From the NCBI GenBank assembly GCA_903789595.1, contig CAIFEZ010000006.1:67509-131508 (forward strand): a DNA stretch of 64,000 nt. The letters are read 5' to 3'. The position numbers were made by a program, and so were the translations under genes. This stretch comes from an uncultured eubacterium 1-6 (GTDB taxonomy: Bacteria > Bacillota > Clostridia > Lachnospirales > Lachnospiraceae). The notes beneath the pieces are model-generated. The model had not been told where the DNA came from, did not search any database, and worked only from the letters and a program-made list of their open reading frames with translations. This document shows, piece by piece, positions 26,245-35,321 of the stretch; the first letter of the stretch is position 1, and every line of letters begins with the position of its first letter.

Positions 26245-27129
26245 TCAGTTCACATAAGACGTAATGTCATACCCTTTTGCGAACTGTATAAACTTTGTCG
26301 TCCGAAGCGGTACATAGTTGCCTGCCTTCCAGATGATGCCGAACTTATTCACGATTTTCGGCTCGATCGGAATCATCCGGAAATCTCTGGGATTTACTGC
26401 CAGGGAGGAGAAAAGAATCGCGGAACAGGTCCCGGCGCGGACAAAATTCAGCGTTGTGTAGAGCTGGGAGCAGTGCATCAGAATATGCGGCTGGATGCCC
26501 AGCGCGCGGAAACGTGTCATGAACGTCTGGTTCTGGACGGAGTCGGTGTTGTAGAAAATGAGGCTCTCGTCTGCCAGCATCTCCAGGGAGACAGATTTTT
26601 TATCTGCCAGCGGATGTGTCCTGGAGACACAGAGCGAGTAGGAATCCTCCATCAAAGCGTGGCTCTCGAACTGATCTATATTGTAGAAGCCCATATTGAC
26701 AAGCGCGATGTCGAGCTTGCCCGTGCTGACGAGGTTCTGCGCGCGGTTGGATCCGTATTCGAAGAGCTGCACGGGAATGTCGCAGGTCTCGTGAAAGGTG
26801 TCGATCATTCTTGGAAAGAAAACCATGCTGATGAGCGGCGGAATGCCGATCTTCAGAGGATGTGTCTCTTCCGCCATTTCTGTAAATTCAGTATACATAT
26901 CTTCCTGCATCTTCAGCAGGGTCTCTGCCCTTTTATAGAAGGCTTCTCCCTCTTCCGCGAGGGAGATCTTATTCTTTTCGTGATGAAAGAGTTGTAAATG
27001 AAATTCATTCTCCAGGTCCTTGAGCGCGACTGAAATTGTCGGCGAGGACACAAAAAGAGAATCTGCAGCGCCTTTAATGCTGTGGTATCGGCATACCGCA
27101 CAGAAGTATTCGAGCTGTGTCAGTGTCAT
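26245..27129 (-). CDS. LysR-type regulator of the tartrate-type operon
   Basis: 294 residues. N-terminal winged HTH (TQLEYFCAVCRYHSIKGAADSLFVSSPTISVALKDLE) and a periplasmic-binding-like effector domain. It is divergent from the DASS transporter and ttdAB, the layout of ttdR in enterobacteria, and a candidate box ATTAG-N7-CTAAT lies between. Probable role: activator of the downstream genes in response to the dicarboxylate substrate. Confidence 0.88.
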   Translation of the reverse strand: MTLTQLEYFCAVCRYHSIKGAADSLFVSSPTISVALKDLENEFHLQLFHHEKNKISLAEEGEAFYKRAETLLKMQEDMYTEFTEMAEETHPLKIGIPPLISMVFFPRMIDTFHETCDIPVQLFEYGSNRAQNLVSTGKLDIALVNMGFYNIDQFESHALMEDSYSLCVSRTHPLADKKSVSLEMLADESLIFYNTDSVQNQTFMTRFRALGIQPHILMHCSQLYTTLNFVRAGTCSAILFSSLAVNPRDFRMIPIEPKIVNKFGIIWKAGNYVPLRTTKFIQFAKGYDITSYVN

Positions 27130-27168
27130 TTCTTTTTCCTTTCTATCAAAATAACAACTCTATTTTAC

Positions 27169-27185
27169 ATTAGTTAAATCCTAAT
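27169..27185. promoter_or_regulatory. Candidate LysR operator
   Basis: ATTAG (27169-27173), seven bases, CTAAT (27181-27185), of the T-N11-A form, about 40 nt upstream of the LysR start and 125 nt before the transporter start. Confidence 0.55.
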
Positions 27186-27309
27186 CAACACAAAAATTAT
27201 TAAAATTTACAAAAACAGGTGACTCAATTATTATTCAATTATCAGAAAGAAATCCTTCGGCCGGAAGCTTTCGAAGCAGATTTGTGAAGCGTTTTTCCTG
27301 GGGGTGTTT

Positions 27310-28587
27310 ATGAGTCCAGCTGTCATCACCTTATTGTTCCTGTTGTTCGCTGTCGTCATGTTCGTCACAGAGAAAATTCCTCTCGGTCTGACATCCATGA
27401 TCGTGTGCGTCGGCCTCATCGTAACACGCGTCCTTGACTGGAAAACAGCTTTCTCCGGCTTCATCGACAGCAATGTCATCCTCTTCGTCGCGATGTTCAT
27501 CGTGGGAGGAGCCCTCTTCGAGACGGGCACGGCCAATGAAATCGGCGGTCTGGTGACCAGATTCGCAAAGACAGAGCGCGGCCTGATCGTCGCCATCATG
27601 GTCATCGTAGGTCTCATGAGCGGCGTTCTCTCCAACACCGGCACCGCAGCCGTTCTGATTCCGGTCGTCATCGGTATCGCGGCAAAGTCCGGATACAAGA
27701 GATCCAGGCTCCTCATGCCGCTTGTCTTCGCAGCGGTCATGGGCGGAAACCTCTCCCTCATCGGCGCGCCAGGCAACTTGATCGGCCAGTCGACACTCCA
27801 GGAGGCGACAGGTGAGAGCTTCGGATTCTTCGAGTATGCCATCGTGGGCCTTCCCATTCTGGCAGCAGGCATTCTCTTCTATGCAACCGTCGGATTTCGT
27901 CTCCTTCCCAACCACGATGTCACGGACGATGATTCCGTTTTTGATGAGCAGAAGGATTTCTCCCATATTCCGCAGTGGAAGAAGGTATTCTCTCTGGTTG
28001 TCCTCGTCCTGACGCTTCTTGGCATGATCTTTGAGGACCAGATCGGCATCAAGCTCTGTGTCACCGGCTGCATCGGTGCAATTGTCCTCATCCTCTCGGG
28101 CGTCATCTCCGAGAAGGAGGCACTCAAGTCCATCGATCTGAAAACAATCTTCCTCTTCGGCGGCACGCTCTCCCTGGCCTCTGCACTGCAGCAGACCGGC
28201 GCCGGCGAGATGATCGCGAACAAGGTCATCGAGATGCTGGGCGACAACCCGTCACCGTACCTTCTCATATTCGTTGTTTTCATCATCTGCTGCATCCTGA
28301 CCAACTTCATGTCGAACACGGCAACGACAGCACTGATGGCGCCCATCTGCCTCTCCATCGCCCAGGGCATGGGAGCGGATCCCAAGGCGGTCCTCATGGC
28401 CTGCGTCATCGGCGGATCCTGCGCCTACGCAACACCGATCGGCATGCCAGCCAACACAATGGTGGTCGGTGCCGGTGGCTACAAATTCAAGGATTATATG
28501 AAAGCAGGACTGCCCCTGATCGTCATCGCGACAGTCATCAGTATGATCATCCTGCCGATCGCGTTCCCGTTTTTCCAGGGGGCCTGA
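27310..28587 (+). CDS. DASS-family anion:Na+ symporter (dicarboxylate/tartrate type)
   Basis: 425 residues, 10-12 membrane helices. Two re-entrant loop motifs typical of DASS/CitT-type carriers are visible: SNTGTAAVLIPVV near residue 105 and SNTATTALMAPI near 340, plus GAPGNLIGQ and the final PIGMPANTMV. ATG 27310 follows GGGGGTG; a GTG two codons earlier is less likely. The neighbours ttdAB suggest tartrate or a related hydroxy-dicarboxylate as substrate, taken up or exchanged for a product such as succinate. Confidence 0.88.
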   Translation: MSPAVITLLFLLFAVVMFVTEKIPLGLTSMIVCVGLIVTRVLDWKTAFSGFIDSNVILFVAMFIVGGALFETGTANEIGGLVTRFAKTERGLIVAIMVIVGLMSGVLSNTGTAAVLIPVVIGIAAKSGYKRSRLLMPLVFAAVMGGNLSLIGAPGNLIGQSTLQEATGESFGFFEYAIVGLPILAAGILFYATVGFRLLPNHDVTDDDSVFDEQKDFSHIPQWKKVFSLVVLVLTLLGMIFEDQIGIKLCVTGCIGAIVLILSGVISEKEALKSIDLKTIFLFGGTLSLASALQQTGAGEMIANKVIEMLGDNPSPYLLIFVVFIICCILTNFMSNTATTALMAPICLSIAQGMGADPKAVLMACVIGGSCAYATPIGMPANTMVVGAGGYKFKDYMKAGLPLIVIATVISMIILPIAFPFFQGA

Positions 28588-28764
28588 GCGGGCAGAGCGG
28601 CAGAGCATTGTTTACAGGGACACCCGGAAAATCGACACCGACAATCAGTTATAACAGTCAGATGGATCTGGAAAAACCAGTCCGAAATGAATACAGACTC
28701 TTAGCACTTATTTTCAGAACAAGCAAAACAGAGGGCGCCACAAGGCGTCGGAAAGGAATGCACT

Positions 28765-29679
28765 ATGGCTGCAGAAAAAGAAATGACCGCAAAAATGACG
28801 GATATTATGGCACAGTTCGTCGGCTTCACCGCAAAGAAGCTCCCGGATGATGTCATTGCAAAGCTTCAGGAGCTGCGTGACAAAGAGGACAGCCCGATGG
28901 CGAAGGTGATTTACGACACCATGTTCCGCAACCAGGAACTGGCTGTGAAGCTGAACCGCCCCTCCTGTCAGGACACCGGCGCGCTCCAGTTCTGGGTGAA
29001 GTGCGGCACGAAGTTCCCACTGATCGACGATGTGGAAGGTCTTCTGAAGGAAGCCGTGATGCAGGCCACTGTGAACACGCCTCTGCGCCACAATGCCGTA
29101 GAGACCTTCGATGAGTACAACACCGGAAAGAATGTCGGCAAGGGACTTCCTACAGTATGGTGGGACATCGTTCCCCACTCAGACGAGTGCGAGATCTACA
29201 CATACATGGCGGGCGGCGGATGCACACTGCCCGGCAACGCAACTGTTTTGATGCCCGGCGAAGGGTATGAAGGCATCACCAAGTTCGTTCTTGACCGCAT
29301 GACTTCCTACGGCCTCAATGCCTGCCCGCCTCTTCTCGTCGGCGTCGGCGTTGCAACATCTGTCGAGACAGCTGCCCTCAACTCAAAGAAGGCATTGATG
29401 AGACCTATCGGCTCCCACAATCCGAACGCAAATGCCGCAAAGATGGAGAGACTCCTCGAGGACGGCATCAACGCCATCGGTCTTGGACCGCAGGGCATGG
29501 GCGGCCACTACTCCGTCATGGGCGTGAATATTGAAAATACGGCGCGTCATCCCTCAGCCATCGGCGTCGCGGTAAACGTCGGCTGTTGGAGCCACCGCAG
29601 AGGACATATTGTTTTCGATAAGGATCTTAACTTCAGGATTGATACGCATACAGGCTTTGAGTATAAGCCGACGGTGTAA
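28765..29679 (+). CDS. ttdA: L(+)-tartrate/fumarate dehydratase, alpha subunit
   Basis: 304 residues, the length of TtdA. Fe-S hydrolyase N-terminal half with cluster-region motifs NRPSCQDTGA, YMAGGGCTLPGNATVL and VNVGCWSHRRG; also PLRHNAVE.FDE.NTGKN and NACPPLLVGVGVATSVETAA as in enterobacterial TtdA. With the beta subunit it dehydrates tartrate to oxaloacetate; a class I fumarase is the alternative. The pairing with a LysR regulator and a DASS carrier favours tartrate. Ribosome site GGAAAGGA. Confidence 0.88.
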   Translation: MAAEKEMTAKMTDIMAQFVGFTAKKLPDDVIAKLQELRDKEDSPMAKVIYDTMFRNQELAVKLNRPSCQDTGALQFWVKCGTKFPLIDDVEGLLKEAVMQATVNTPLRHNAVETFDEYNTGKNVGKGLPTVWWDIVPHSDECEIYTYMAGGGCTLPGNATVLMPGEGYEGITKFVLDRMTSYGLNACPPLLVGVGVATSVETAALNSKKALMRPIGSHNPNANAAKMERLLEDGINAIGLGPQGMGGHYSVMGVNIENTARHPSAIGVAVNVGCWSHRRGHIVFDKDLNFRIDTHTGFEYKPTV

Positions 29680-29846
29680 ATGATGGCCGGACAGCGGGCC
29701 GGAGACCATCTGGCTGATCAGATGTGACCTGCAATGTTCGGACATACGGGGTGTCAGTACGGGAGACTGACAAAGATGCCTGCAGGAATAAGTGTAAATG
29801 GAGCTGGATGCCAGACATGCGTCCAGCCTGCCGAAAGGAGCAAATC

Positions 29847-30476
29847 ATGGCTGTAGAAATCAAAGACGGAAAGAAGATTCTGGTGACACCAGTTTCCAGG
29901 GATGATCTGAAGGATATACATATTGGCGACATTGTTTACCTGTCAGGGGATCTCACCACCTGCCGCGATGTCGCGCACAGAAGAGTTGTGGAAGAGGGAA
30001 GACAGATTCCGGTGGATGTCCGGGATGCGGCAATTCTGCACGCCGGCCCGATCATCCGTCCGCTCGGTGATGATAAATACCAGATGGTGTCCGTGGGACC
30101 GACCACCTCAATGCGCATGGAGAAGTTTGAGTATGAGTTCGTGAAGACGACAGGCGTTCGCGTGATCGTCGGCAAAGGCGGCATGAAGGGCAATACGGAG
30201 AGAGCCTGCAAAGAGTTCGGCGCTATCCACTGCGTATTCCCCGCCGGCAATGCCGTCGTTGCGGCGACAGAAGTCGAGGAGATCGTCGAGGCACAGTGGA
30301 AGGATCTCGGCATGCCGGAGACGCTCTGGCACTGCCACGTGAAAGAGTTCGGGCCGCTCATCGTCTCGATCGACGCGTACGGAAAGAACTACTTCGAGGA
30401 GAAGAAGGTCGAGTACAATAAGAAGAAGGATGAGCAGGTGGAGCTGATTTCCAGGCAGGTCGGCTTTATCAAATAA
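29847..30476 (+). CDS. ttdB: L(+)-tartrate/fumarate dehydratase, beta subunit
   Basis: 209 residues from ATG 29847 (AAAGGAG); the open frame extends upstream but lacks a site. Beta-half motifs include GDIVYLSGDLTTCRDVAHRRVVEEG, LHAGPIIRP, VSVGPTTSMRME and VGKGGM. It completes the [4Fe-4S] hydrolyase with TtdA. The 167-bp gap from ttdA is longer than usual, and no terminator was recognised in it. The following permease starts 19 nt after its stop. Confidence 0.9.
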   Translation: MAVEIKDGKKILVTPVSRDDLKDIHIGDIVYLSGDLTTCRDVAHRRVVEEGRQIPVDVRDAAILHAGPIIRPLGDDKYQMVSVGPTTSMRMEKFEYEFVKTTGVRVIVGKGGMKGNTERACKEFGAIHCVFPAGNAVVAATEVEEIVEAQWKDLGMPETLWHCHVKEFGPLIVSIDAYGKNYFEEKKVEYNKKKDEQVELISRQVGFIK

Positions 30477-30495
30477 AATGAGGAGGTATTGTGTT

Positions 30496-31881
30496 TTGAA
30501 AAATGTAATTATCAATAAGCCCGAACCAGCCCCGGGCATACTGAAACGTGTAGACTTATTTGCTATTGCAATTGGTATGGTAGTCGGTTCCGGCATGGTC
30601 ACTTTGATTGGGCCGGCTATGGCTTATACGGGCTATTCTGTATGGCTGGCTTATCTTGCGGCAATCATAATGGGTTTTTTTATGGTGTTCCCCTACATTA
30701 TCCTTTCGGGAACTCTTCGTCTTGCCGGAGGTCCATACTCCATTGTTACAAACCTGGGAGGTACCAGCGCTGGCGGGTTGATCTGTTACTCTAAGCTGGT
30801 AATGCCGATTCTGAACAGCTCATTTGCGCTGGCTTTTGGTTTGTACGCGCATGAATTGCTTCCCATGTTTTCTGCTAAAACGCTATCCATTGCCAACGTC
30901 CTGATACTTTTTGTATTAAATCTTATGGGGATGGATATTTTCGCAAAGGCGAGTAAGATTATGTCTGGGATTTTGCTTGTCACCATGGTACTTTATGATA
31001 TTTACGGGCTTACCCAGATTAAGCAGCCCATCTTTGATTTTTCCGGCGAGAAGATGTTTACAGGTGGGATCTTTGGATTTATGATGGCTGCTCTGCTCCT
31101 GATCAACTCTGCAAACGGATACTATAATATTTTATGGTATGGAAAAGATGCGAAACATGCAACAAAGGATATTCCCTTTGCAAGTCTTGCCTGTGTACCC
31201 TGCCTGCTCTTTATCTATGTAAGTCTTGCGATGGTAACTGGCGGCGTTCTTCCTCATGACGAAGTTGCGGGAATTGAAACAATTCTTCCGGCAGCTCAGA
31301 CAATTCTTCCAGGTGGAATTTATAAGTTGTTTCTCCTGGGCGGGCCTCTCATGGCAATTACGACAACACTGAACGGCGTGTTTAATGATGTCCGTTATCC
31401 AATTACACAGGCTACAATGGATGGATGGCTGCCGAAGTCCCTTGCAAAGGAAAACCGTTTTGGTATTCCTACTCCGATTTATATTTACACCCTGATTATA
31501 GTGCTCCTTCCAATTCTGCTGGACATGAGCATTGTGACAATTACGAATATTTTCCAGGTCATCACTTTCTTTATGAATGTGACAATCATATATTCAATAG
31601 CACAAATGCCAAAAAAATATCCGGAAGCATGGGGCAGGAATAAGTTCCATCTTTCCAAAAGTGCGCTGTATGCTTTCTGTACAGTCAGCATCATTATTTA
31701 TACAATCATCTTCATTAAGGGTATCATCAGTATTAAGCCTGTATATGCTATAGCGGCAGTTGCGGTTATGGTATTCTTTATCCTGCTGGGAGTGTATTTG
31801 TCGAAACGTGGGGGCATCCATGTTGAAACCTCGGTGTGGGCAAGTGACGGCGATGAAGAATCGGAAGGAGGGGATCAGTAA
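30496..31881 (+). CDS. APC-family amino acid permease
   Basis: 461 residues, about 12 membrane helices, APC-superfamily opening LKRVDLFAIAIGMVVGSGMVTLIGP. Chosen start is TTG 30496: the ATG at 30478 itself contains the AGGAGG that serves as the ribosome site 9 nt upstream of the TTG. Base composition is more AT-rich than ttdAB. Substrate unknown. The last base of its stop is shared with the next start (TAATG), so it is tightly coupled to the serine hydrolase. Confidence 0.82.
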   Translation: MKNVIINKPEPAPGILKRVDLFAIAIGMVVGSGMVTLIGPAMAYTGYSVWLAYLAAIIMGFFMVFPYIILSGTLRLAGGPYSIVTNLGGTSAGGLICYSKLVMPILNSSFALAFGLYAHELLPMFSAKTLSIANVLILFVLNLMGMDIFAKASKIMSGILLVTMVLYDIYGLTQIKQPIFDFSGEKMFTGGIFGFMMAALLLINSANGYYNILWYGKDAKHATKDIPFASLACVPCLLFIYVSLAMVTGGVLPHDEVAGIETILPAAQTILPGGIYKLFLLGGPLMAITTTLNGVFNDVRYPITQATMDGWLPKSLAKENRFGIPTPIYIYTLIIVLLPILLDMSIVTITNIFQVITFFMNVTIIYSIAQMPKKYPEAWGRNKFHLSKSALYAFCTVSIIIYTIIFIKGIISIKPVYAIAAVAVMVFFILLGVYLSKRGGIHVETSVWASDGDEESEGGDQ

Positions 31882-33320
31882 TGAAGCTTGAATATGCAAA
31901 TCCCAATGAGGTTGGCCTGAATGCGGACGTATTAACCCAAATGATCTGTGAATTGGAAGAGAGAGCGGAATTGCACAGCATTGTCATCATGAAGGACGAT
32001 AAAGTGGTCATGGATGGCAGTTGGGCCCCTTATGAGAAGGATGTCCCGCAGATGATGCATTCACTATCCAAGACTGGCACATCGCTCTGTGTAGGGATTG
32101 CGGTCAGTGAGGGAAAGCTGTCTCTGGACGATAAATTCTGTGATTATGTCAGAGAGGATCTCCCTGAAAATTATGACAAGATTCTTGATCAAGTGACAAT
32201 TTATGATTTGCTTACGATGCAGGCAGGTTCAGCCGCCTGTGCCAATAATGTGTACTTCACGGCCTTGAAATCGGATTGGGAAAGAACCTGGCTTAGTGAA
32301 AAGCGGATTGCAGAGGATGTTGGCAAAGCATTCCATTATGACTCTGGCTGTAGCTACACGCTTTCAAAAATTGTCAGCAAGGTGATGGGAACCACTTGCA
32401 TTAACCTGCTGCAGGAAAGAGTGTTTTCTAAGATCGGCATTGATCATGTGGACTGGCTGTATAGTCCAGAAGGCTTTAATACTGGAGGCTGGGGGATGTA
32501 TCTGACAGCCCGGCAGATTGCAAGGCTGGGGCAGCTCTTTTTACATGAAGGCAGATGGAATGGCGAACAAGTCGTCCCCGCGGACTGGATACGCGAAATG
32601 AGCCGTAAGCGCATATCGAAGCCCGGATGTGAACACAAGGTACTGAATGGATATGGGTACTACTTTCACACTGGCGAAAAGCTGTACGCTGCAGAAGGCG
32701 CCTTTGGGCAGCTGTTGATTTGTTTTCGGGAACTCCCGGTAGTGATCGGAATCACTTCCGGTACGAATTTCGAATTCGTTCCCGATATTTGCCAAAAGTA
32801 TATTTACCAGGCGTTGGAAAAACAGGATGGCGATTTTGGTTCAGATGGAACAGCATTAGCAGAAAAAACGGAATCTCTGCATCTTCCGTTTGCAAGTGGT
32901 GAATCTTCATCAGATGGGATGGAGGACAGACTGTTTGGCAGATGGTTCTTATTGAATCGGAATCCCCGTGAAATTCGTAAAGTTCGTTTTGACCGTGAGA
33001 GCGGGCATCTGATCAGGATCAAATTTGAACTGGCAGATTCTACGGTGAAGACAGCATGGGCCGGATATAAACGATGGGTTAAAAATGACCTGTTTACGGA
33101 TTATACAAAACGTCTGCATTGTCTGTCCTATGCGTTCTCTAAAAATGTGCTTACGGTTGCAGACTGCATGATCAATACATCGTATCGTGAGGAATATACT
33201 TTCGATTTTTCAGGTTCTATTGTTTCATGTGGCTGGAAACCCAACGTTACTTATTTGGATGGAAACGACAACAGCAAAAGGGTATTTATGGAAAGTACAG
33301 TGACATACCACGAGCGGTGA
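31881..33320 (+). CDS. Serine hydrolase, class C beta-lactamase-like
   Basis: 479 residues. Nucleophile motif S61-L-S-K64 in MMHSLSKTGTS, a YDSGCSYTLSK second motif in place of YxN, and conserved VTIYDLLTMQAGS, GGWGMYLTARQIARLGQLFL and VVPADWI. The C-terminal 130 residues form an extra beta-rich domain. There is no signal peptide, so it is cytoplasmic. Coupled to the permease, it may hydrolyse an amide or ester substrate that the permease imports; resistance to beta-lactams is not implied. Confidence 0.85.
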   Translation: MKLEYANPNEVGLNADVLTQMICELEERAELHSIVIMKDDKVVMDGSWAPYEKDVPQMMHSLSKTGTSLCVGIAVSEGKLSLDDKFCDYVREDLPENYDKILDQVTIYDLLTMQAGSAACANNVYFTALKSDWERTWLSEKRIAEDVGKAFHYDSGCSYTLSKIVSKVMGTTCINLLQERVFSKIGIDHVDWLYSPEGFNTGGWGMYLTARQIARLGQLFLHEGRWNGEQVVPADWIREMSRKRISKPGCEHKVLNGYGYYFHTGEKLYAAEGAFGQLLICFRELPVVIGITSGTNFEFVPDICQKYIYQALEKQDGDFGSDGTALAEKTESLHLPFASGESSSDGMEDRLFGRWFLLNRNPREIRKVRFDRESGHLIRIKFELADSTVKTAWAGYKRWVKNDLFTDYTKRLHCLSYAFSKNVLTVADCMINTSYREEYTFDFSGSIVSCGWKPNVTYLDGNDNSKRVFMESTVTYHER

Positions 33321-33416
33321 AGCAACGTGTAAACGATAAAGGAGAACAGGCAAAAACAGGCTGGTTCCTTTGTACCATATCAGTGCGGGGAGGCTGAACT
33401 CCAAAATAAGTATGGG

Positions 33417-34487
33417 ATGGACAAGGTCATGCCCGGCATGGAACCGACCGGCCATTACTGGTTCAATCTCGGAAAGTTCCTGCAGGATCATGGTATGACG
33501 CCGGTGCATGTGAACCCCCATCATGTCAAAAAATCAAAGGAACTGGATGACAATAATCCATCCAAGAACGACCGCAAAGACCCGAAAGTGATCGCCGGCC
33601 TGGTAAAAGACGGAAGGTATTTCCGGCCGTATATTCCGACGGGAGTTTATGCAGAGATCCGGGCGTTGTCAGGGCTGCAGGTGCTTGCGCAGAGCGAGAT
33701 CATACGATTGAAGAACCGGATCGCCAGATGGTTCAGCATCTATTTTCCGAATTACAAAGACGTTTACGGAAATATCGGTGCGGTGAGTGGCCTGATGGTT
33801 CTGAAGACAGCTCCACTGCCGTAAGATATCGTAAAGCTTGGCGTGGACGGTGTAAACCGGATCTGGAGAGATGCAAAACTAAGAGGCGTCGGACTTAAGA
33901 GGGCAAAGACCCTGGTAACGGCGGCAGAGCACAGCATCGGGAGCCGGGAAGCGCAGGATGCAGCCAGGATAGAATTGCGAATCCTGCTTGCGGATTATGA
34001 GATGCAGACTGCACGGGAAGCGGAACTGATGTCGCTGATTGAGAAAAGAATCGCGGAAGTTCCGTACGTGGATAAGCTTTTGGGAATCCGTGGCGTAGGT
34101 TTGAAGACGGTAACCGGATTTGTGGCGGAAGTCGGGGATATAACCCGTTTCGATGATCCCAAACAGCTGCAGAAGCTGGCTTGATATGCCATTGTAAAAA
34201 ATGAGTCTGGCAAGCATAAGGGTGAAAGCCACATCAGCTACCGCGGGCGGAAGCGGCTGAGATATGTGCTGTATGAAGCGGCGGTCAGCGTGGTGAGCCA
34301 CAGTGCGGAATTCCGGTCGATCCACCAGTATTACACGACCAGGGAGAAGAATCCCTTGAAGAAGATGCAGTCGATGATTGCGGTAGCGTGTAAGCTGGTC
34401 AGGGTGTTCTACCTGATTTTGAAGACCGGAGCGACCTATGACGCGGCGAAACTGATGGGCGATATTCGGCGGCCTGCGGCAGCCTGA
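33417..34487 (+). pseudogene. IS110-family transposase, degenerate
   Basis: One continuous frame interrupted by TAA at 33822 and TGA at 34182, with the N-terminus cut or altered before 33417. N-terminal RuvC-like part: GMEPTGHYWFNLGKF, HVKKSKELDDNNPSKNDRKDPK. C-terminal Transposase_20 part: LLGIRGVGLKTVTGFVAEVGDI and, after the TGA, NESGKHKGESHISYRGRKRLRYVLYEAA. The frame is otherwise well kept, so inactivation looks recent. The left end, where an IS110 bridge RNA would lie, is missing or scrambled. Confidence 0.88.
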
Positions 34488-35321
34488 CAAACACTAAAGA
34501 AACAGAGAAATTACTGCTTGCGGCCGGAGCCGGGCCTCTGATCCGGTATCGGCGGTCCAGTCCCGGTCACAAGCAGAAGACCGGCTCCCTTATGGGAGTG
34601 ACGAAAGAAGAAGCTTATCAGGGAACGTCCGCCGAAAGGTGCTGGTGAGTGGAAACTGGAGTCAGCAAACAACAAAGAATGAGCCAGTAGTCGGCAGGAA
34701 TATTTTCCATCGGGCAAGACCCAGTAAAGAAGCTAAGCTGACACCCTGGTTATGGGCAGGCGGAACGAAGGAAGTGAGGACCCGCGGGAAACCGAAGGTG
34801 ATCCTGGTAGATACGGGAGGTGCGCTGCCATAGAGGGAAGGGTTATACAACGGCCATACATAGCAGAATGAATGACGTTCTGTTTCGTATACCCAAAAAC
34901 CTCTATTCTCGTACCAGATACTCAGAGATGCCCATTCTTCCGGCTCATTCAACAGAGATATAACATTGAGAAATCCTTTAAAGAGAAAAACACTTGATTT
35001 TATAGGGAGGCTTACGGCCATTTTTGTTACCAGGTAACGTCGAAAAACTCTCGTATCTATAATCTGGCATCCATAGATGAATTTTAAATTCATTTTCATT
35101 TGAAAAGCGTTTGATCCAAAGGGGCATGAATGCTGATATCGGGGTGGTAGAATATAACACGAAAGATTCTGCTGGAAAGCCCGTCCGCAATAGTGATGAA
35201 GAAAAACATCCAAACAGGCAAAAAACTTCATCGGATGCTGGTGGAATCGACGAAGGGGTGATATACTGATATTGAAGAAAAATGTAATAAATGTCAATAA
35301 TCTTCATTTGCAGGTAGAAAT
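34488..35321. other. Non-coding stretch after the IS110 relic
   Basis: 34488-34835 is GC-rich and stop-rich with several hairpins (one is CTCCC/GGGAG near 34593-34606, also seen at 44031-44046) and may be the IS right flank. 35126-35269 is a 47-codon frame (MNADIGVVEYNTKDSAGK...) that looks like the tail of a lost gene. No intact gene is supported. Confidence 0.45.

Noticed and set aside
31881-33320. Annotation as an antibiotic-resistance beta-lactamase
   Set aside because: No signal peptide, altered second motif and a coupled permease gene point to a cytoplasmic serine hydrolase of the same fold.
34662-35297. 211-codon frame on the minus strand
   Set aside because: Composition is atypical (Phe/Ser/Pro-rich), no ribosome site or recognisable domain, and it crosses the likely IS110 flank; judged spurious.
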